A stretch of DNA of 64,000 bases, taken from assembly GCA_049682815.1 (NCBI GenBank), contig JBAUII010000068.1, positions 4,908 through 68,907 on the forward strand, written 5' to 3'. The DNA is from DASWID01 sp049682815 (GTDB taxonomy: Bacteria; Desulfobacterota_D; UBA1144; Nemesobacterales; CSP1-2). Below, piece after piece: positions 16,173 to 25,702 of this stretch; position 1 is the first letter of the stretch; each line of letters starts with the position of its first letter. The notes below the pieces were generated by a model that saw only the letters and a list, made by a program, of their open reading frames with translations, did not search any database and was not told the DNA's origin. The position numbers were made by a program, and so were the translations under genes.

Positions 16173-18998
16173 ATGGCTGATGAGAAAACTATCGATTATA
16201 AGAGTACACTGAACCTTCCAAGAACAGATTTTAAGATGAAGGCCAACCTTAATCAGATGGAGCCCGAAATTCTAAAAGCCTGGGACAAGCACGAACTATA
16301 TAAAAAGATCAGACACACATCGAGAGGGAAGCCTAGATTTATTCTCCATGACGGACCACCGTATGCGAATGGACACATACACCTCGGTCACTGTTTGAAT
16401 AAGATACTAAAGGACATTATCGTAAAATCGAAGACAATGAGTGGGATGGATTGTTATTTTGTTCCAGGCTGGGATTGCCACGGTCTTCCGATTGAATACC
16501 AAGTCACGAAAGATTTAGGACCTAAGAAGGAAGCCAAAACGATATATGAGATCAGAAGCATGTGTAGGGAATATGCCGATAAATTTGTAAAAATTCAGCG
16601 GGACGAGTTCAAGCGAATAGGGATCTTTGGAGATTGGGAGAATCCCTATCTCACTATGGACTTTGATTACGAGGCCACAATCGCCGGTGAGCTTGGAAAC
16701 TTTGTCAAAGCAGGAAACCTGTACCGAGGGAAAAAGCCAGTGTACTGGTGTTATCATTGCGAGACAGCACTGGCAGAGGCTGAGGTTGAATATGATGATA
16801 AGATGTCCCCATCCATCTATGTTAAATTTCCTTTTGATTCTGAAACGTTGACTTCAAGATTTCCTTCCCTCAAAGATAAGAAGGTTTATGCTTTGATCTG
16901 GACAACAACCCCCTGGACACTTCCGGCAAATCTGGCCCTTGCTTTTAATCCCGATTATACATACGCTGCAGTTGATTATAAAGAAGAGGTCCTGATTTTG
17001 GCAGAAGCACTTGCCGAAAAAGTCTTGGGAAGTGAGATTCAAATAATTGAGAGGTTTAAAGGAAACGAAATGGAGGGGATAGAGGTCAAGCATCCTTTTT
17101 ATAGCAGAAAGTCCCTGGTGACCCTAGGAACCTTTGTCACGCTTGACGCTGGTACCGGAATCGTTCATATAGCACCGGGACATGGACAGGATGACTATGA
17201 AATCGGTATGAAGCACAATCTCGAGATTTATGCCCCGGTGGATAAAAAGGGTGTATTTACGGATGAAGTCGAATACTTTGCGGGCATGTTTGTCTATGAC
17301 GCAAATGAGAGTATTATCGAAAAACTAAGGGAGGTGGGAAATCTTCTCGATGAGGGTAATTTGACCCACTCATATCCCCACTGCTGGAGATGTAAAAACC
17401 CGATTATTTTCAGGGCAACGCCGCAGTGGTTTATTTCGATGGAGATAAACAGTCTGAGGTCGAAGGCGCTTAAGGAAATCGATAAAGTGAAATGGATCCC
17501 CCCTTGGGGTAAGGAAAGAATATTCAACATGGTTCAGAATCGCCCGGATTGGTGTGTCTCAAGGCAGAGGGCATGGGGTGTGCCGATAGCAATTTTCTAT
17601 TGTTCAGAATGCGGCCACGCATTGCTCGATCCAGAACTCGTTTATCATGTCGCCGAAATTTTTAAAGAGCACGGTTCGGATATGTGGTTTAAATTAGATG
17701 TGAATGAACTTATTCCTGCCGGAATCAAATGCCCCGAATGCGGTAGTGATAATTTTGTGAAGGAAACCGATATCCTGGATGTCTGGTTTGATTCAGGCGT
17801 AAGCTTTTCTTCTGTGCTGGAAAGAAACCCGGAACTATATATGCCGGCCGATATGTACCTCGAGGGAAGCGATCAACACCGTGGATGGTTTCACTCAAGC
17901 CTACTTGTGGCGGTGGGAACGAGGGATAAGGCACCTTATAAATCGGTACTCACGCACGGCTTTGTCGTGGACAAGGAAGGCGAAAAGATGTCAAAATCAA
18001 AGGGCAACGTAATTTCCCCCTCTGACATTCTGGGTAAGTACGGAGCCGAAATACTGAGGTTATGGGTAGCAGCGGAGGATTACAGGGGGGATATCAGGAT
18101 CTCTACTGAGATACTAGAAAGACTTATTGAATCGTACAGAAAGATAAGAAATACCTTCCGATACCTACTAGGAAATCTTTTTGATTTTGATCCCTTGAAA
18201 GATCATGTGGTTTACGAGAACCTTGATGAAATCGACAAATGGATACTCCATAAGCTGGGAATATCAAGCAACACGATGTTCACAGCGTATGATCGTTATG
18301 AATTCCATGTCGTATACCATGAGTTGCAAAGGTTCTGCATCGTTGATTTGAGTTCTGTATACATGGATGTTCAAAAGGATCTTCTATATACTTACCATGC
18401 AAATTCGCGAAAGAGAAGATCTTCTCAAACCGCAATGTATATGATCCTGAGCTGGCTCACCAGGCTTTCCGCTCCGATCCTCACATTTACGGCGGATGAG
18501 GTTTGGAGATTTATTCCCGGGATCTTCGAGGAAAGTGTCCATCTCTCAACATTCCCTGAAGTTGACTTTGTCAATAATGAACTCGACGAAAAGTGGAATA
18601 AGTTGATGGCCTTCAGAGACGAGATCTTAAAAGCGCTGGAGATGGCAAGAGGTGCTAAACTCATAAGGAGCTCCCTTGAAGCCGGCATTGAGATTTACGG
18701 CGATCCCGACACTGTCTCATTTATATCCGAAAACCTTGAACTAATAAGGGTACTTTCAATTGTATCGCATATAGAAATCCTAGATGAGCCCCCTCAAGGG
18801 GTTAATTTCATACATAAGAGCACTGAATTTGAGAGATTGATCGTAAAGGTCGTGAAAGCACCGGGGGATAAATGTGAAAGGTGCTGGACCTATAGAATTT
18901 CTGTCGGGGACAACCCGGATCATCCAACAATTTGTCATGTATGCGTAGATAATCTTGGGGGAAGGGATATTCTATATAACACAACATCCTCTGAGTGA
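16173..18998 (+). CDS. ileS: Isoleucyl-tRNA synthetase
   Basis: Class I aminoacyl-tRNA synthetase that charges tRNA-Ile and edits valine. The ATP-binding HIGH signature appears as HLGH in PYANGHIHLGHCLNK near residue 70. The CP1 editing domain includes the LIWTTTPWTLPANLA and GTGIVHIAPGHGQDDYE blocks. The tryptophan-containing WFDSG segment and the KMSKS signature (about residue 605) complete the catalytic core. A C-terminal zinc finger, CERCW...CHVC, is at about 912-932. At 941 residues with this zinc finger, it is the common bacterial type. It stands as a single gene here. lspA, a frequent downstream neighbour elsewhere, is absent. Confidence 0.98.
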   Translation: MADEKTIDYKSTLNLPRTDFKMKANLNQMEPEILKAWDKHELYKKIRHTSRGKPRFILHDGPPYANGHIHLGHCLNKILKDIIVKSKTMSGMDCYFVPGWDCHGLPIEYQVTKDLGPKKEAKTIYEIRSMCREYADKFVKIQRDEFKRIGIFGDWENPYLTMDFDYEATIAGELGNFVKAGNLYRGKKPVYWCYHCETALAEAEVEYDDKMSPSIYVKFPFDSETLTSRFPSLKDKKVYALIWTTTPWTLPANLALAFNPDYTYAAVDYKEEVLILAEALAEKVLGSEIQIIERFKGNEMEGIEVKHPFYSRKSLVTLGTFVTLDAGTGIVHIAPGHGQDDYEIGMKHNLEIYAPVDKKGVFTDEVEYFAGMFVYDANESIIEKLREVGNLLDEGNLTHSYPHCWRCKNPIIFRATPQWFISMEINSLRSKALKEIDKVKWIPPWGKERIFNMVQNRPDWCVSRQRAWGVPIAIFYCSECGHALLDPELVYHVAEIFKEHGSDMWFKLDVNELIPAGIKCPECGSDNFVKETDILDVWFDSGVSFSSVLERNPELYMPADMYLEGSDQHRGWFHSSLLVAVGTRDKAPYKSVLTHGFVVDKEGEKMSKSKGNVISPSDILGKYGAEILRLWVAAEDYRGDIRISTEILERLIESYRKIRNTFRYLLGNLFDFDPLKDHVVYENLDEIDKWILHKLGISSNTMFTAYDRYEFHVVYHELQRFCIVDLSSVYMDVQKDLLYTYHANSRKRRSSQTAMYMILSWLTRLSAPILTFTADEVWRFIPGIFEESVHLSTFPEVDFVNNELDEKWNKLMAFRDEILKALEMARGAKLIRSSLEAGIEIYGDPDTVSFISENLELIRVLSIVSHIEILDEPPQGVNFIHKSTEFERLIVKVVKAPGDKCERCWTYRISVGDNPDHPTICHVCVDNLGGRDILYNTTSSE

Positions 18999-19063
18999 AT
19001 CAATCGCACGCGGTATGGATAAGAATAATCAGAATTTTCTGTTAGACTTGACGTAATGACCAA

Positions 19064-20134
19064 CTATTCCAAACCTGGCCATCTCACGATTGGTTCAGTT
19101 GACCTCACAACATGCATCCCGGTGCTATCAAATCGTTCAAAGGCAATATCAGCTTCTTCCGTATAGTCTATAATTCCGGGAATCACAACAGGTGACGTAC
19201 AATCCTCCAATAGATAGATCCTTTCTACAAGGCTTTTATCAACTTTCATTACTCCATCCAGCAAATCAGATATTGTCCATGCAACACAATGACTCTTTGC
19301 CTGACCGGCGATTATAATTGCATCAAAGGCCCTAAATTCGTGAAGTATTTCCTCTGACCGGGTACTTTTCTGAAATAGTGACTGTGTCCTCAATCCAATG
19401 GGCTTGCCGTCCGGACCCGACTTCACTTCTGGGGCCAAAACCGAGTAATGCTCCGTAAGAGGATTATCCCCCTTAACATGAATATGAGGCTGGCTGTACC
19501 TTGCGATTGTATGGAAAAAGATTGCCTCCTCAACAGATGAGACTAAAGCGTGGCCGATACCGCCCAACATTGCATGATAGGGCCAAACCGTGAGTTCATA
19601 TTTGCCTGTTTTTTTCAGTTCCTCGGTATAGTGAAGTAAGTGGTTATTAACATACTCCGGACTTCGTTTTATGTTATGGCTCAGCAACTCATTGAATCTC
19701 CACCGACCTTCTCTAATATCGTCATGTGAGATCAAAGTAAAAGGGGAGGGGTGCTCTCCATTTTCATCCACAAGAAATATACTATGGAAAATCTGCATTG
19801 CCTGGTGTGTGTCCATCGTCGGCATGATCTGGGTAATTAGATGCAGATTCCGGTAAATGAAATCGCATAATTTTTGATTGTCATGTACTGCCCCCATTCC
19901 AGACCTTCCACCAACAAAAAGCTCAAATTCCGGGATACAGAAGGTATTCTGAACATCGACAATCACGAGACAAAGCTTGAAGCTGTCATCGCTCGAAGGC
20001 TCGATATTATGGTTCTTAGACCAGTCGCTTGCCGCCTTGCCAATTTTTTGATAATCCACCTTCCATACCCTGGATACCATTTCTGGATCGAAATGGGGAG
20101 GAATCGGAAGCTCACGGCGGTTCGGATTAATCAT
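19064..20134 (-). CDS. Isochorismatase/nicotinamidase-like cysteine hydrolase
   Basis: The alpha/beta hydrolase core of the isochorismatase superfamily is visible: Asp in LVIVDVQNTFC, an MDTHQ metal-site-like motif as in nicotinamidases, and the catalytic Cys in AGQAKSHCVAWT. The conserved general-base Lys segment is less clear. At 356 residues it is much longer than PncA (about 200). The extra length comes from an N-terminal extension of about 50 residues and insertions around residues 110-240. It probably hydrolyses an amide or related bond, perhaps nicotinamide, but the substrate cannot be assigned. The gene stands alone on the minus strand. Confidence 0.8.
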   Translation of the reverse strand: MINPNRRELPIPPHFDPEMVSRVWKVDYQKIGKAASDWSKNHNIEPSSDDSFKLCLVIVDVQNTFCIPEFELFVGGRSGMGAVHDNQKLCDFIYRNLHLITQIMPTMDTHQAMQIFHSIFLVDENGEHPSPFTLISHDDIREGRWRFNELLSHNIKRSPEYVNNHLLHYTEELKKTGKYELTVWPYHAMLGGIGHALVSSVEEAIFFHTIARYSQPHIHVKGDNPLTEHYSVLAPEVKSGPDGKPIGLRTQSLFQKSTRSEEILHEFRAFDAIIIAGQAKSHCVAWTISDLLDGVMKVDKSLVERIYLLEDCTSPVVIPGIIDYTEEADIAFERFDSTGMHVVRSTEPIVRWPGLE

Positions 20135-20331
20135 AGAATTGATATTTTACAGATCGCCTTTAGCAACGTAAAAGCTGTTTTGACTGACGTGTCGGACTGA
20201 CCCCCCGCTTCCTAAGTCAGCATGCCGTTTTTTGATCCTCGAACAAATTCAGCATGACGCCAACCGCGCAGAATGACCGTTTCGAGAACAAAAAGGTTTG
20301 TGGACTTTCAAAATCCGCTTCGGGTGATCAT

Positions 20332-21084
20332 CTACTCTTGAGCAAGGAATTTATCAATTTCCGTCTTAAACACCTGAAATGGCTGTGCTCCGCGGATGTA
20401 TACTCCGGTCATTTCGTTTTCATTATCTTCGGTTTTTCCAATGAAGAAACTCGGGGTCCCCCTTACTCCGTATAATTGACCTTCCTGAAAATCTTTATTA
20501 ATCTCAGTTTCCTTTGTCTTATCGTTCACGCATTGTTCGAATTTCTCGTGGTTGAGATTTAATTCCACTGTAGAGCTGAGTATACTGGCCGTATCGAGCT
20601 TATTCGGGTTTTCAAACAAAAAGTCGTGAACTTCCCAGTATTTTCCCTGTTCGCCGGCGCAGTTGGCAGCGATGGCGGCGGGGAGGGCATTTTTGTGAAA
20701 TTCTAGTGGATAGTCTCTAAACACAAGCCGGACCTTGCCCGTGGTAATATATTCTTTCTCCAATGATGGTAACACCTGATCGTAAAACCTTTTGCAGAAC
20801 GGACATTGGAAGTCACTAAACTCAACTATCGTAACGGGTGCCTTTGGATCCCCCTTGATAGGGTCGTCATCTACGCTAACTTTGACATTCTCCGGACTAG
20901 GAGGTGTCGGGCGTGCGGGAGGCCTGGAAGCAGCTAACCTCTTCACCTCTTCAATCGCATTCGATATCTGTTGATCCCGAGCAGTTATGTCGCTCTTGAC
21001 TGACTCCAGTTCTAGGAGTATCCATGCACTTAGCACGATGCTTATCAAAACACCTACCGCGATCAATCCTAAAAATATTTTCAT
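20332..21084 (-). CDS. DsbA-family thiol-disulfide oxidoreductase, membrane-anchored
   Basis: An N-terminal transmembrane anchor (KIFLGLIAVGVLISIVLSAWI) is followed by a short coiled segment, a Pro-rich spacer (ARPTPPSPENV), and a thioredoxin-like DsbA domain. The domain has the active site CPFC in EFSDFQCPFCKRFYDQV and the cis-Pro motif GTPSFF. This is the layout of periplasm-facing disulfide oxidoreductases or isomerases. I start at the ATG at 21084 because a strong AAGGAGG lies 8 bases upstream. Longer in-frame starts run into the divergent lutA region. The gene is transcribed away from lutABC. Confidence 0.9.
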   Translation of the reverse strand: MKIFLGLIAVGVLISIVLSAWILLELESVKSDITARDQQISNAIEEVKRLAASRPPARPTPPSPENVKVSVDDDPIKGDPKAPVTIVEFSDFQCPFCKRFYDQVLPSLEKEYITTGKVRLVFRDYPLEFHKNALPAAIAANCAGEQGKYWEVHDFLFENPNKLDTASILSSTVELNLNHEKFEQCVNDKTKETEINKDFQEGQLYGVRGTPSFFIGKTEDNENEMTGVYIRGAQPFQVFKTEIDKFLAQE

Positions 21085-21233
21085 CAACGGTGCCTCCTTG
21101 ACTAGTGTTAACCGTACATATTCTAATGTATCTTTACGTAATATCAAAAGATAAGAGGATTCAGTGGTTCTTGACATTGGAACTCCTAATCGAAATAATC
21201 AAGACGGAACGGACAGCAAATAATTTTTTTAAA

Positions 21234-22001
21234 TTGTTCTCAGGAAAGGAAGGTGCCAAAATAAAGGCCCATATTTTTATAACTTGCCTAATCGATGCCC
21301 TTTTCCCCCATGTCGGCGAAAGCATGGTAGCTGTTCTCCGACGAATTGGGGTAGATCTTGAGTTTCTTGACGACCAAACCTGCTGCGGACAGCCTGCTTT
21401 TAATAGCGGGTATCATACCGATGCCAAAATACTCGCAAGGAGATTTCTCTCGATATTTGATAAAGGCGACTATATCGTCTGTCCGTCTGGTTCATGCACC
21501 AGCATGGTAAAGATTTTTTATAAGGAACTGTTGAAGAATGATCCGGAGATGCATGAGATCACCGAGAGGGTATCGGCGAGGACTCGTGAATTTTCTGATT
21601 TCATCGTTAACGTACTAAACAGGGAGGACGTAGGTGCTTCGTTTAATGGGAAGGTTACATATCACGACTCCTGCCATCTTTTAAGAGAGCTAGGGGTTAA
21701 AGATGAACCAAGAAAGCTGATTAATTCTGTAAAGGGGATTGATTTTATTGACATGAGCAACAGCGATGCGTGCTGTGGGTTCGGGGGAACGTTTTCAATA
21801 AAGTTTCCGAATGTATCCGTCTCGATTTTAGATGAGAAGATTGAAAATATCACAAACACAGGTGCGGATGCCGTAATATCAGCCGATATGGGATGTCTTA
21901 TGCAGATCGGCGGGGCGTTAAGGAGAAGAAAGATCCCTATCAAGACGATGCATCTGGCGGAACTACTCGCCTCGGATCAAACCCAAAAATCAATAATTTA
22001 A
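21234..22001 (+). CDS. lutA: Lactate utilisation protein LutA, CCG-domain Fe-S oxidoreductase
   Basis: One of three subunits of the LutABC (YkgEFG) L-lactate dehydrogenase. It has two CCG cysteine-rich motifs, CCGQPAFNSGY near the start and CCGFGGTFS in the C-terminal half, plus CPSGSC and HDSCHLLRELG, typical of heterodisulfide-reductase-like Fe-S oxidoreductases. The start is uncertain. The TTG at 21234 given here is the nearest canonical codon but has no ribosome-binding site. The conserved family N-terminus (M-K-x(3)-F-x-T-C) begins at an ATA codon at 21261, with GGAAGGT (21248-21254) 6 bases upstream. The frame is open back to 21105, but that would overlap the dsbA-like gene's promoter region. 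lutB follows 8 bases after the stop. Confidence 0.9.
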   Translation: MFSGKEGAKIKAHIFITCLIDALFPHVGESMVAVLRRIGVDLEFLDDQTCCGQPAFNSGYHTDAKILARRFLSIFDKGDYIVCPSGSCTSMVKIFYKELLKNDPEMHEITERVSARTREFSDFIVNVLNREDVGASFNGKVTYHDSCHLLRELGVKDEPRKLINSVKGIDFIDMSNSDACCGFGGTFSIKFPNVSVSILDEKIENITNTGADAVISADMGCLMQIGGALRRRKIPIKTMHLAELLASDQTQKSII

Positions 22002-22009
22002 TCTTAGAA

Positions 22010-23443
22010 ATGAGTGTACATAGTCACGATTTTAAAATTGGGTCGGACAGGGCCTTGAAAAATGAAAATCTCCAAAAGGCGTTGAGATATACGACAGATC
22101 GCTTTAGGGAAAGAAGAAAATCCGCAGTAGCAGCCGTGGATAACTGGGAGGACTTAAGATCCCTCGCAAGAGAGATAAAACAGGAAACGATTTCAAATCT
22201 TGATAAGTACTTGGAGCTGCTAGAAGAAAACGTCGTAAAAGCCGGAGGAATTGTTCACTGGGCGAAGGATGCGGATGAGGCGACCAGAGTAATCTTAGAA
22301 ATAGCCTTGAAGGGAGGGGTGAAGTCGGTTGTGAAGAGTAAGTCAATGACAACCGAAGAAATAGAGCTCAACCACGCGCTCGATCAAGCAGGGATAGAGG
22401 CAATTGAAACAGACCTCGGCGAGTATATCATTCAACTCGCGAAAGAAACTCCATCGCATATAATCGCTCCTGCTATTCACAAATCAAAAGAAGAAATCTC
22501 GAGACTATTTTCAGAAAAGTTGAACATTCCCTATTACACTGAACCTGAGGATCTGACAAAGATAGCCAGGGAAAAATTGAGACAAAAGTTTCTCATGGCA
22601 GATATGGGAGTCTCAGGAGCAAACTTTGCTGTGGCAGAGACCGGTACTATCGTGATTGTCGAGAATGAAGGGAATGCTAGGCTCACAACTACCTTGCCCA
22701 GGGTTCATGTCGCCTTGATGGGTATAGAAAAGGTTATTCCGCACTTCGAGGATTTGGCACTGTTTCTCAGCATACTGGCAAGAAGCGCCACGGGCCAAAA
22801 GATGTCCTCATATGTGTCTCTCATAACCGGCCCGAAGAGGCGAGGTGAAAAAGATGGCCCTGAAGAATTTCATCTTGTTCTACTAGATAATGGAAGGTCA
22901 AATATTCTGGCTTCTGATGAAACCAGGGAATCCCTTTATTGTATAAGGTGTGGAGCCTGTCTTAACATCTGTCCTGTTTACAGAAAGGTTGGGGGCCACT
23001 CATATGGATGGGTCTATTCCGGTCCTATTGGTGCGATTATATCTCCACAACTCCTAGGGCTTGACAGAGCACCGGACCTTCCATTCGCTTCCTCTCTCTG
23101 TGGAGCGTGTAAGGATGTTTGTCCACTTAAAATCGATATACCAAAGGTTTTACTGGAGCTCAGGAAAAGAGTTATTGAAGAAAAAGGCCGAGCGAATAGG
23201 GTAGGGGTTGATAAGCTAGAGAAACTTGGAATAAAGATCTGGCGGTTAGCAATGGAGCATACCTGGCTTTATAGCTATTTGTTGACATTGGCATATTACG
23301 GCCAGCGAATGTGGCTCCACGGAAGAGCAGATGAAAGGAAAATCCTCCCACTCCCATTTCCACGATGGACAAAATACAGGGAGTTTCCAACGATAGCAAA
23401 AAAGACCTTCAGGAAGAGATGGAAGGAAATAAGAGACAAGTAA
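22010..23443 (+). CDS. lutB: Lactate utilisation protein LutB, LUD domain plus two 4Fe-4S clusters
   Basis: Iron-sulfur subunit of the LutABC complex that oxidises L-lactate to pyruvate. The N-terminal LUD domain spans about residues 40-300, including the TGTIVIVENEGNARL block. It is followed by two ferredoxin-type cluster sites, CIRCGACLNICPVY and CGACKDVCPL, and a C-terminal region. About 477 residues matches the family. I use the ATG at 22010 (MSVHSHDF), just after lutA. A start at 21893 would overlap lutA by over 100 bases and add unconserved sequence. It probably feeds electrons onward to the respiratory chain, while the pyruvate can enter the PDH complex at the left of the window. Confidence 0.95.
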   Translation: MSVHSHDFKIGSDRALKNENLQKALRYTTDRFRERRKSAVAAVDNWEDLRSLAREIKQETISNLDKYLELLEENVVKAGGIVHWAKDADEATRVILEIALKGGVKSVVKSKSMTTEEIELNHALDQAGIEAIETDLGEYIIQLAKETPSHIIAPAIHKSKEEISRLFSEKLNIPYYTEPEDLTKIAREKLRQKFLMADMGVSGANFAVAETGTIVIVENEGNARLTTTLPRVHVALMGIEKVIPHFEDLALFLSILARSATGQKMSSYVSLITGPKRRGEKDGPEEFHLVLLDNGRSNILASDETRESLYCIRCGACLNICPVYRKVGGHSYGWVYSGPIGAIISPQLLGLDRAPDLPFASSLCGACKDVCPLKIDIPKVLLELRKRVIEEKGRANRVGVDKLEKLGIKIWRLAMEHTWLYSYLLTLAYYGQRMWLHGRADERKILPLPFPRWTKYREFPTIAKKTFRKRWKEIRDK

Positions 23444-23445
23444 AT

Positions 23446-24183
23446 ATGGAACTTGGTTCTAGGGATAAGGTGCTAAGAAGGATAAAGAGTGCCCTTCACG
23501 GGTCAAGCAGTGACAGCAGATCCGGTTCAGAACCTGTATCCCATAAGCTCGGTCGCCTTGTCAAGGACAAGATTCCCATCAAGTCAGATAATAACCTCGA
23601 GCGAGAAGACCGGGACCTTATTGACATATTCACAAACGAGCTTGGTAAGGTAAACGGGCTGTCTAAAGTTCTGAGTAACGAGGCTGAGGTCAGGGAATAT
23701 ATATCAAACGTAACTACCGAACATGATTCAAAATCCTTCATAGTATGGGAAACGGCTCTAATCAACCAGTTGAAGGTTATTGAATATCTTAAAAGTAATG
23801 GCCTTAGAGCGATCAAGTCGCATGATAAAATGCATCTTGAAAGAGCAGATATAGGCATTACCGAGGCAGACTATGCAATCGCAGACTCGGCCACATTGGT
23901 TTTGTTCTCGAATCCAAGGAAAGCAAGGCTGGTATCCCTCATAACGCCGATTCATATAGCTATATTGGACTCGAAAAAGATCGTTCGGAATATTTTCGAT
24001 TTATTTCAGGTACTTACGCAAGAATATGACGAGGAATTACACTCTAAAGACATCATGAGTTGCATTACGTTTATCACAGGTCCTAGCAGAACCGCAGACA
24101 TAGAACTGAACCTTACATTAGGAGTACACGGCCCTAAGGAAGTTCATGTTTTGATATATAATAATATTGATGGTAGGTTATAA
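23446..24183 (+). CDS. lutC: Lactate utilisation protein LutC, LUD domain
   Basis: Third subunit of the lactate oxidation complex, with a single LUD (DUF162) domain. The motif IGITEADYAIADSATLVL and the C-terminal ITGPSRTADIELNLTLGVHGP are typical of LutC/YkgG. The start at 23446 is two bases after the lutB stop and gives 245 residues, matching the family. An upstream ATG at 23419 or 23365 would overlap lutB. The operon order lutA-lutB-lutC is the standard one. No adjacent GntR-type regulator (LutR/LldR) is present. Confidence 0.93.
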   Translation: MELGSRDKVLRRIKSALHGSSSDSRSGSEPVSHKLGRLVKDKIPIKSDNNLEREDRDLIDIFTNELGKVNGLSKVLSNEAEVREYISNVTTEHDSKSFIVWETALINQLKVIEYLKSNGLRAIKSHDKMHLERADIGITEADYAIADSATLVLFSNPRKARLVSLITPIHIAILDSKKIVRNIFDLFQVLTQEYDEELHSKDIMSCITFITGPSRTADIELNLTLGVHGPKEVHVLIYNNIDGRL

Positions 24184-24308
24184 ACATCTCTTAACACTAT
24201 GCATTAGTTTATGAAGTCAGATTGTGAATCGATTAATTACTATAATATACGCTAGTTACACAAATATTATAATGTGACACATTAGTGCCCTTATCTAACC
24301 TACTAAGG

Positions 24309-25037
24309 TTATTGGATACCCTTTGGTTCGCGCATCCAATCTCTAGCATTGAAGGCTTCACCGGTCACATTAATTGAGTCATCAGATGCTAGATATACAA
24401 AAATCGGCGCTATATCATCCGGGGTCGGAAGCGTTTCAGGATCTTCCTCTGGATAGGCCCCAGCACGCATCTCTGTTCTTGTACCGCCCGGATTGACAGA
24501 GTTAACCCGTACTCTTGACCTTAATTCATCTGCAAGTACCTGTGTTAAGCCCTCGAGTCCGAATTTGGATGCTGCATAGGCTCCCCATTCAGCTTTCCCG
24601 CGTCTTCCGACGCTTGAACTAACATTGATTATTGAAGCATTATCTGCATTCAATAATAGCGGGAGGAAGGCCTTGGTCACGAAAAATTGAGCGTTCAGGT
24701 TTATATGAATTGTCTTCTGCCAAATATCCTCGTCATAATCGATGATTGGTTTACGAAGTCCAAGTATGCTGGCATTGTTCACCAGGACATCTAGCTTTCC
24801 AAAGCTCCTTTCAATCTTACTTTTCAGCGACTTAAGCTGATTCCTCTTAGATATATCCGCTTTGATATATGAGATCTTCCCATATTTGCTCAACTCGTCC
24901 CGAGTTCTTTTCAAATCTCTTTCATTTCTTCCACAAATAATAACAATAGCGCCTTCGTCGAGGAAGCCCCTCGCAATACCTTTGCCAATGCCTTTGCTAC
25001 CTCCGGTAATGAGAGCAGTCTTATCTTTAAGCTTCAT
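24309..25037 (-). CDS. Short-chain dehydrogenase/reductase (SDR)
   Basis: 242-residue classical SDR. It has the cofactor motif TGGSKGIGKGIA, NNAS in the fourth strand, catalytic Ser in NVSSSVGRRG, the YAASK motif, and the PGGTRTEM loop. The C-terminal lid is short. NADP(H) preference is plausible from the Arg following the second strand (GRNERD). The role is not determined. The gene is isolated, convergent with lutABC and followed upstream by a long non-coding stretch. Confidence 0.88.
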   Translation of the reverse strand: MKLKDKTALITGGSKGIGKGIARGFLDEGAIVIICGRNERDLKRTRDELSKYGKISYIKADISKRNQLKSLKSKIERSFGKLDVLVNNASILGLRKPIIDYDEDIWQKTIHINLNAQFFVTKAFLPLLLNADNASIINVSSSVGRRGKAEWGAYAASKFGLEGLTQVLADELRSRVRVNSVNPGGTRTEMRAGAYPEEDPETLPTPDDIAPIFVYLASDDSINVTGEAFNARDWMREPKGIQ

Positions 25038-25702
25038 ATAAGAGAATATACCACAGATTCGGGAATGATATTATGTCCGATAAGATATATTATGTAAACT
25101 AATATTAGTGCATTTCCCAGCGTATCGCCCTGCCTGAATCAGCTTGGATCTAAAAATATAACATGTAAAGGACAAACGACTACCGTCAATTCGATGTAAT
25201 TTTTCATTACCCGGTTCGATTGTTAATTTCAATAATGTATGTATGTTAGAGTAGTTCATTCAGTAACAATAATCCAATCCAGATTCAAATTCTTTGCACT
25301 TGTGCTGGTTCTAAGAGAGTTTTATCGGCGACCGTTCTAGATGTTAGTGTATAAGCTTTAAGCCACTTTTGTCAATGCAGGTTTTTACAAGATGCAAATT
25401 CTTAGACGCTGTTGACTCATATTATAACAGTATGTCGGTAAGTTAGGCACATCATGTTATATTATGGTTTAGCAGTGTTACGATAATAGATTAAGTGGAG
25501 GCTATTACAGTCTATGATTATTAAATAATTGACGAATATTTCTGTTGATTTCTTTCCGGCGGCTTAAATAAAATCAATCGATCTTGGCGGGACTTGAGGT
25601 TAAAGATCGCCCCTACCCTTTCAGAATAAAAAATTTTAAGGACTTAGAAATTTTGGGGTTTTTGGTTAATCTAGTAATGAGCCTGATATCGGAGAATGAG
25701 TT
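25038..25702. other. Non-coding stretch of about 660 bases
   Basis: A/T-rich spacer between divergent genes. Short open frames have no ribosome-binding site or conserved motif. I see no clear promoter pair, repeat copy or RNA structure. It must hold the promoters of both flanking genes. Confidence 0.6.

Noticed and set aside
25190..25230. GGTTCGATT-like block considered as a tRNA T-loop
   Set aside because: No acceptor stem, anticodon arm or D arm can be built around it.
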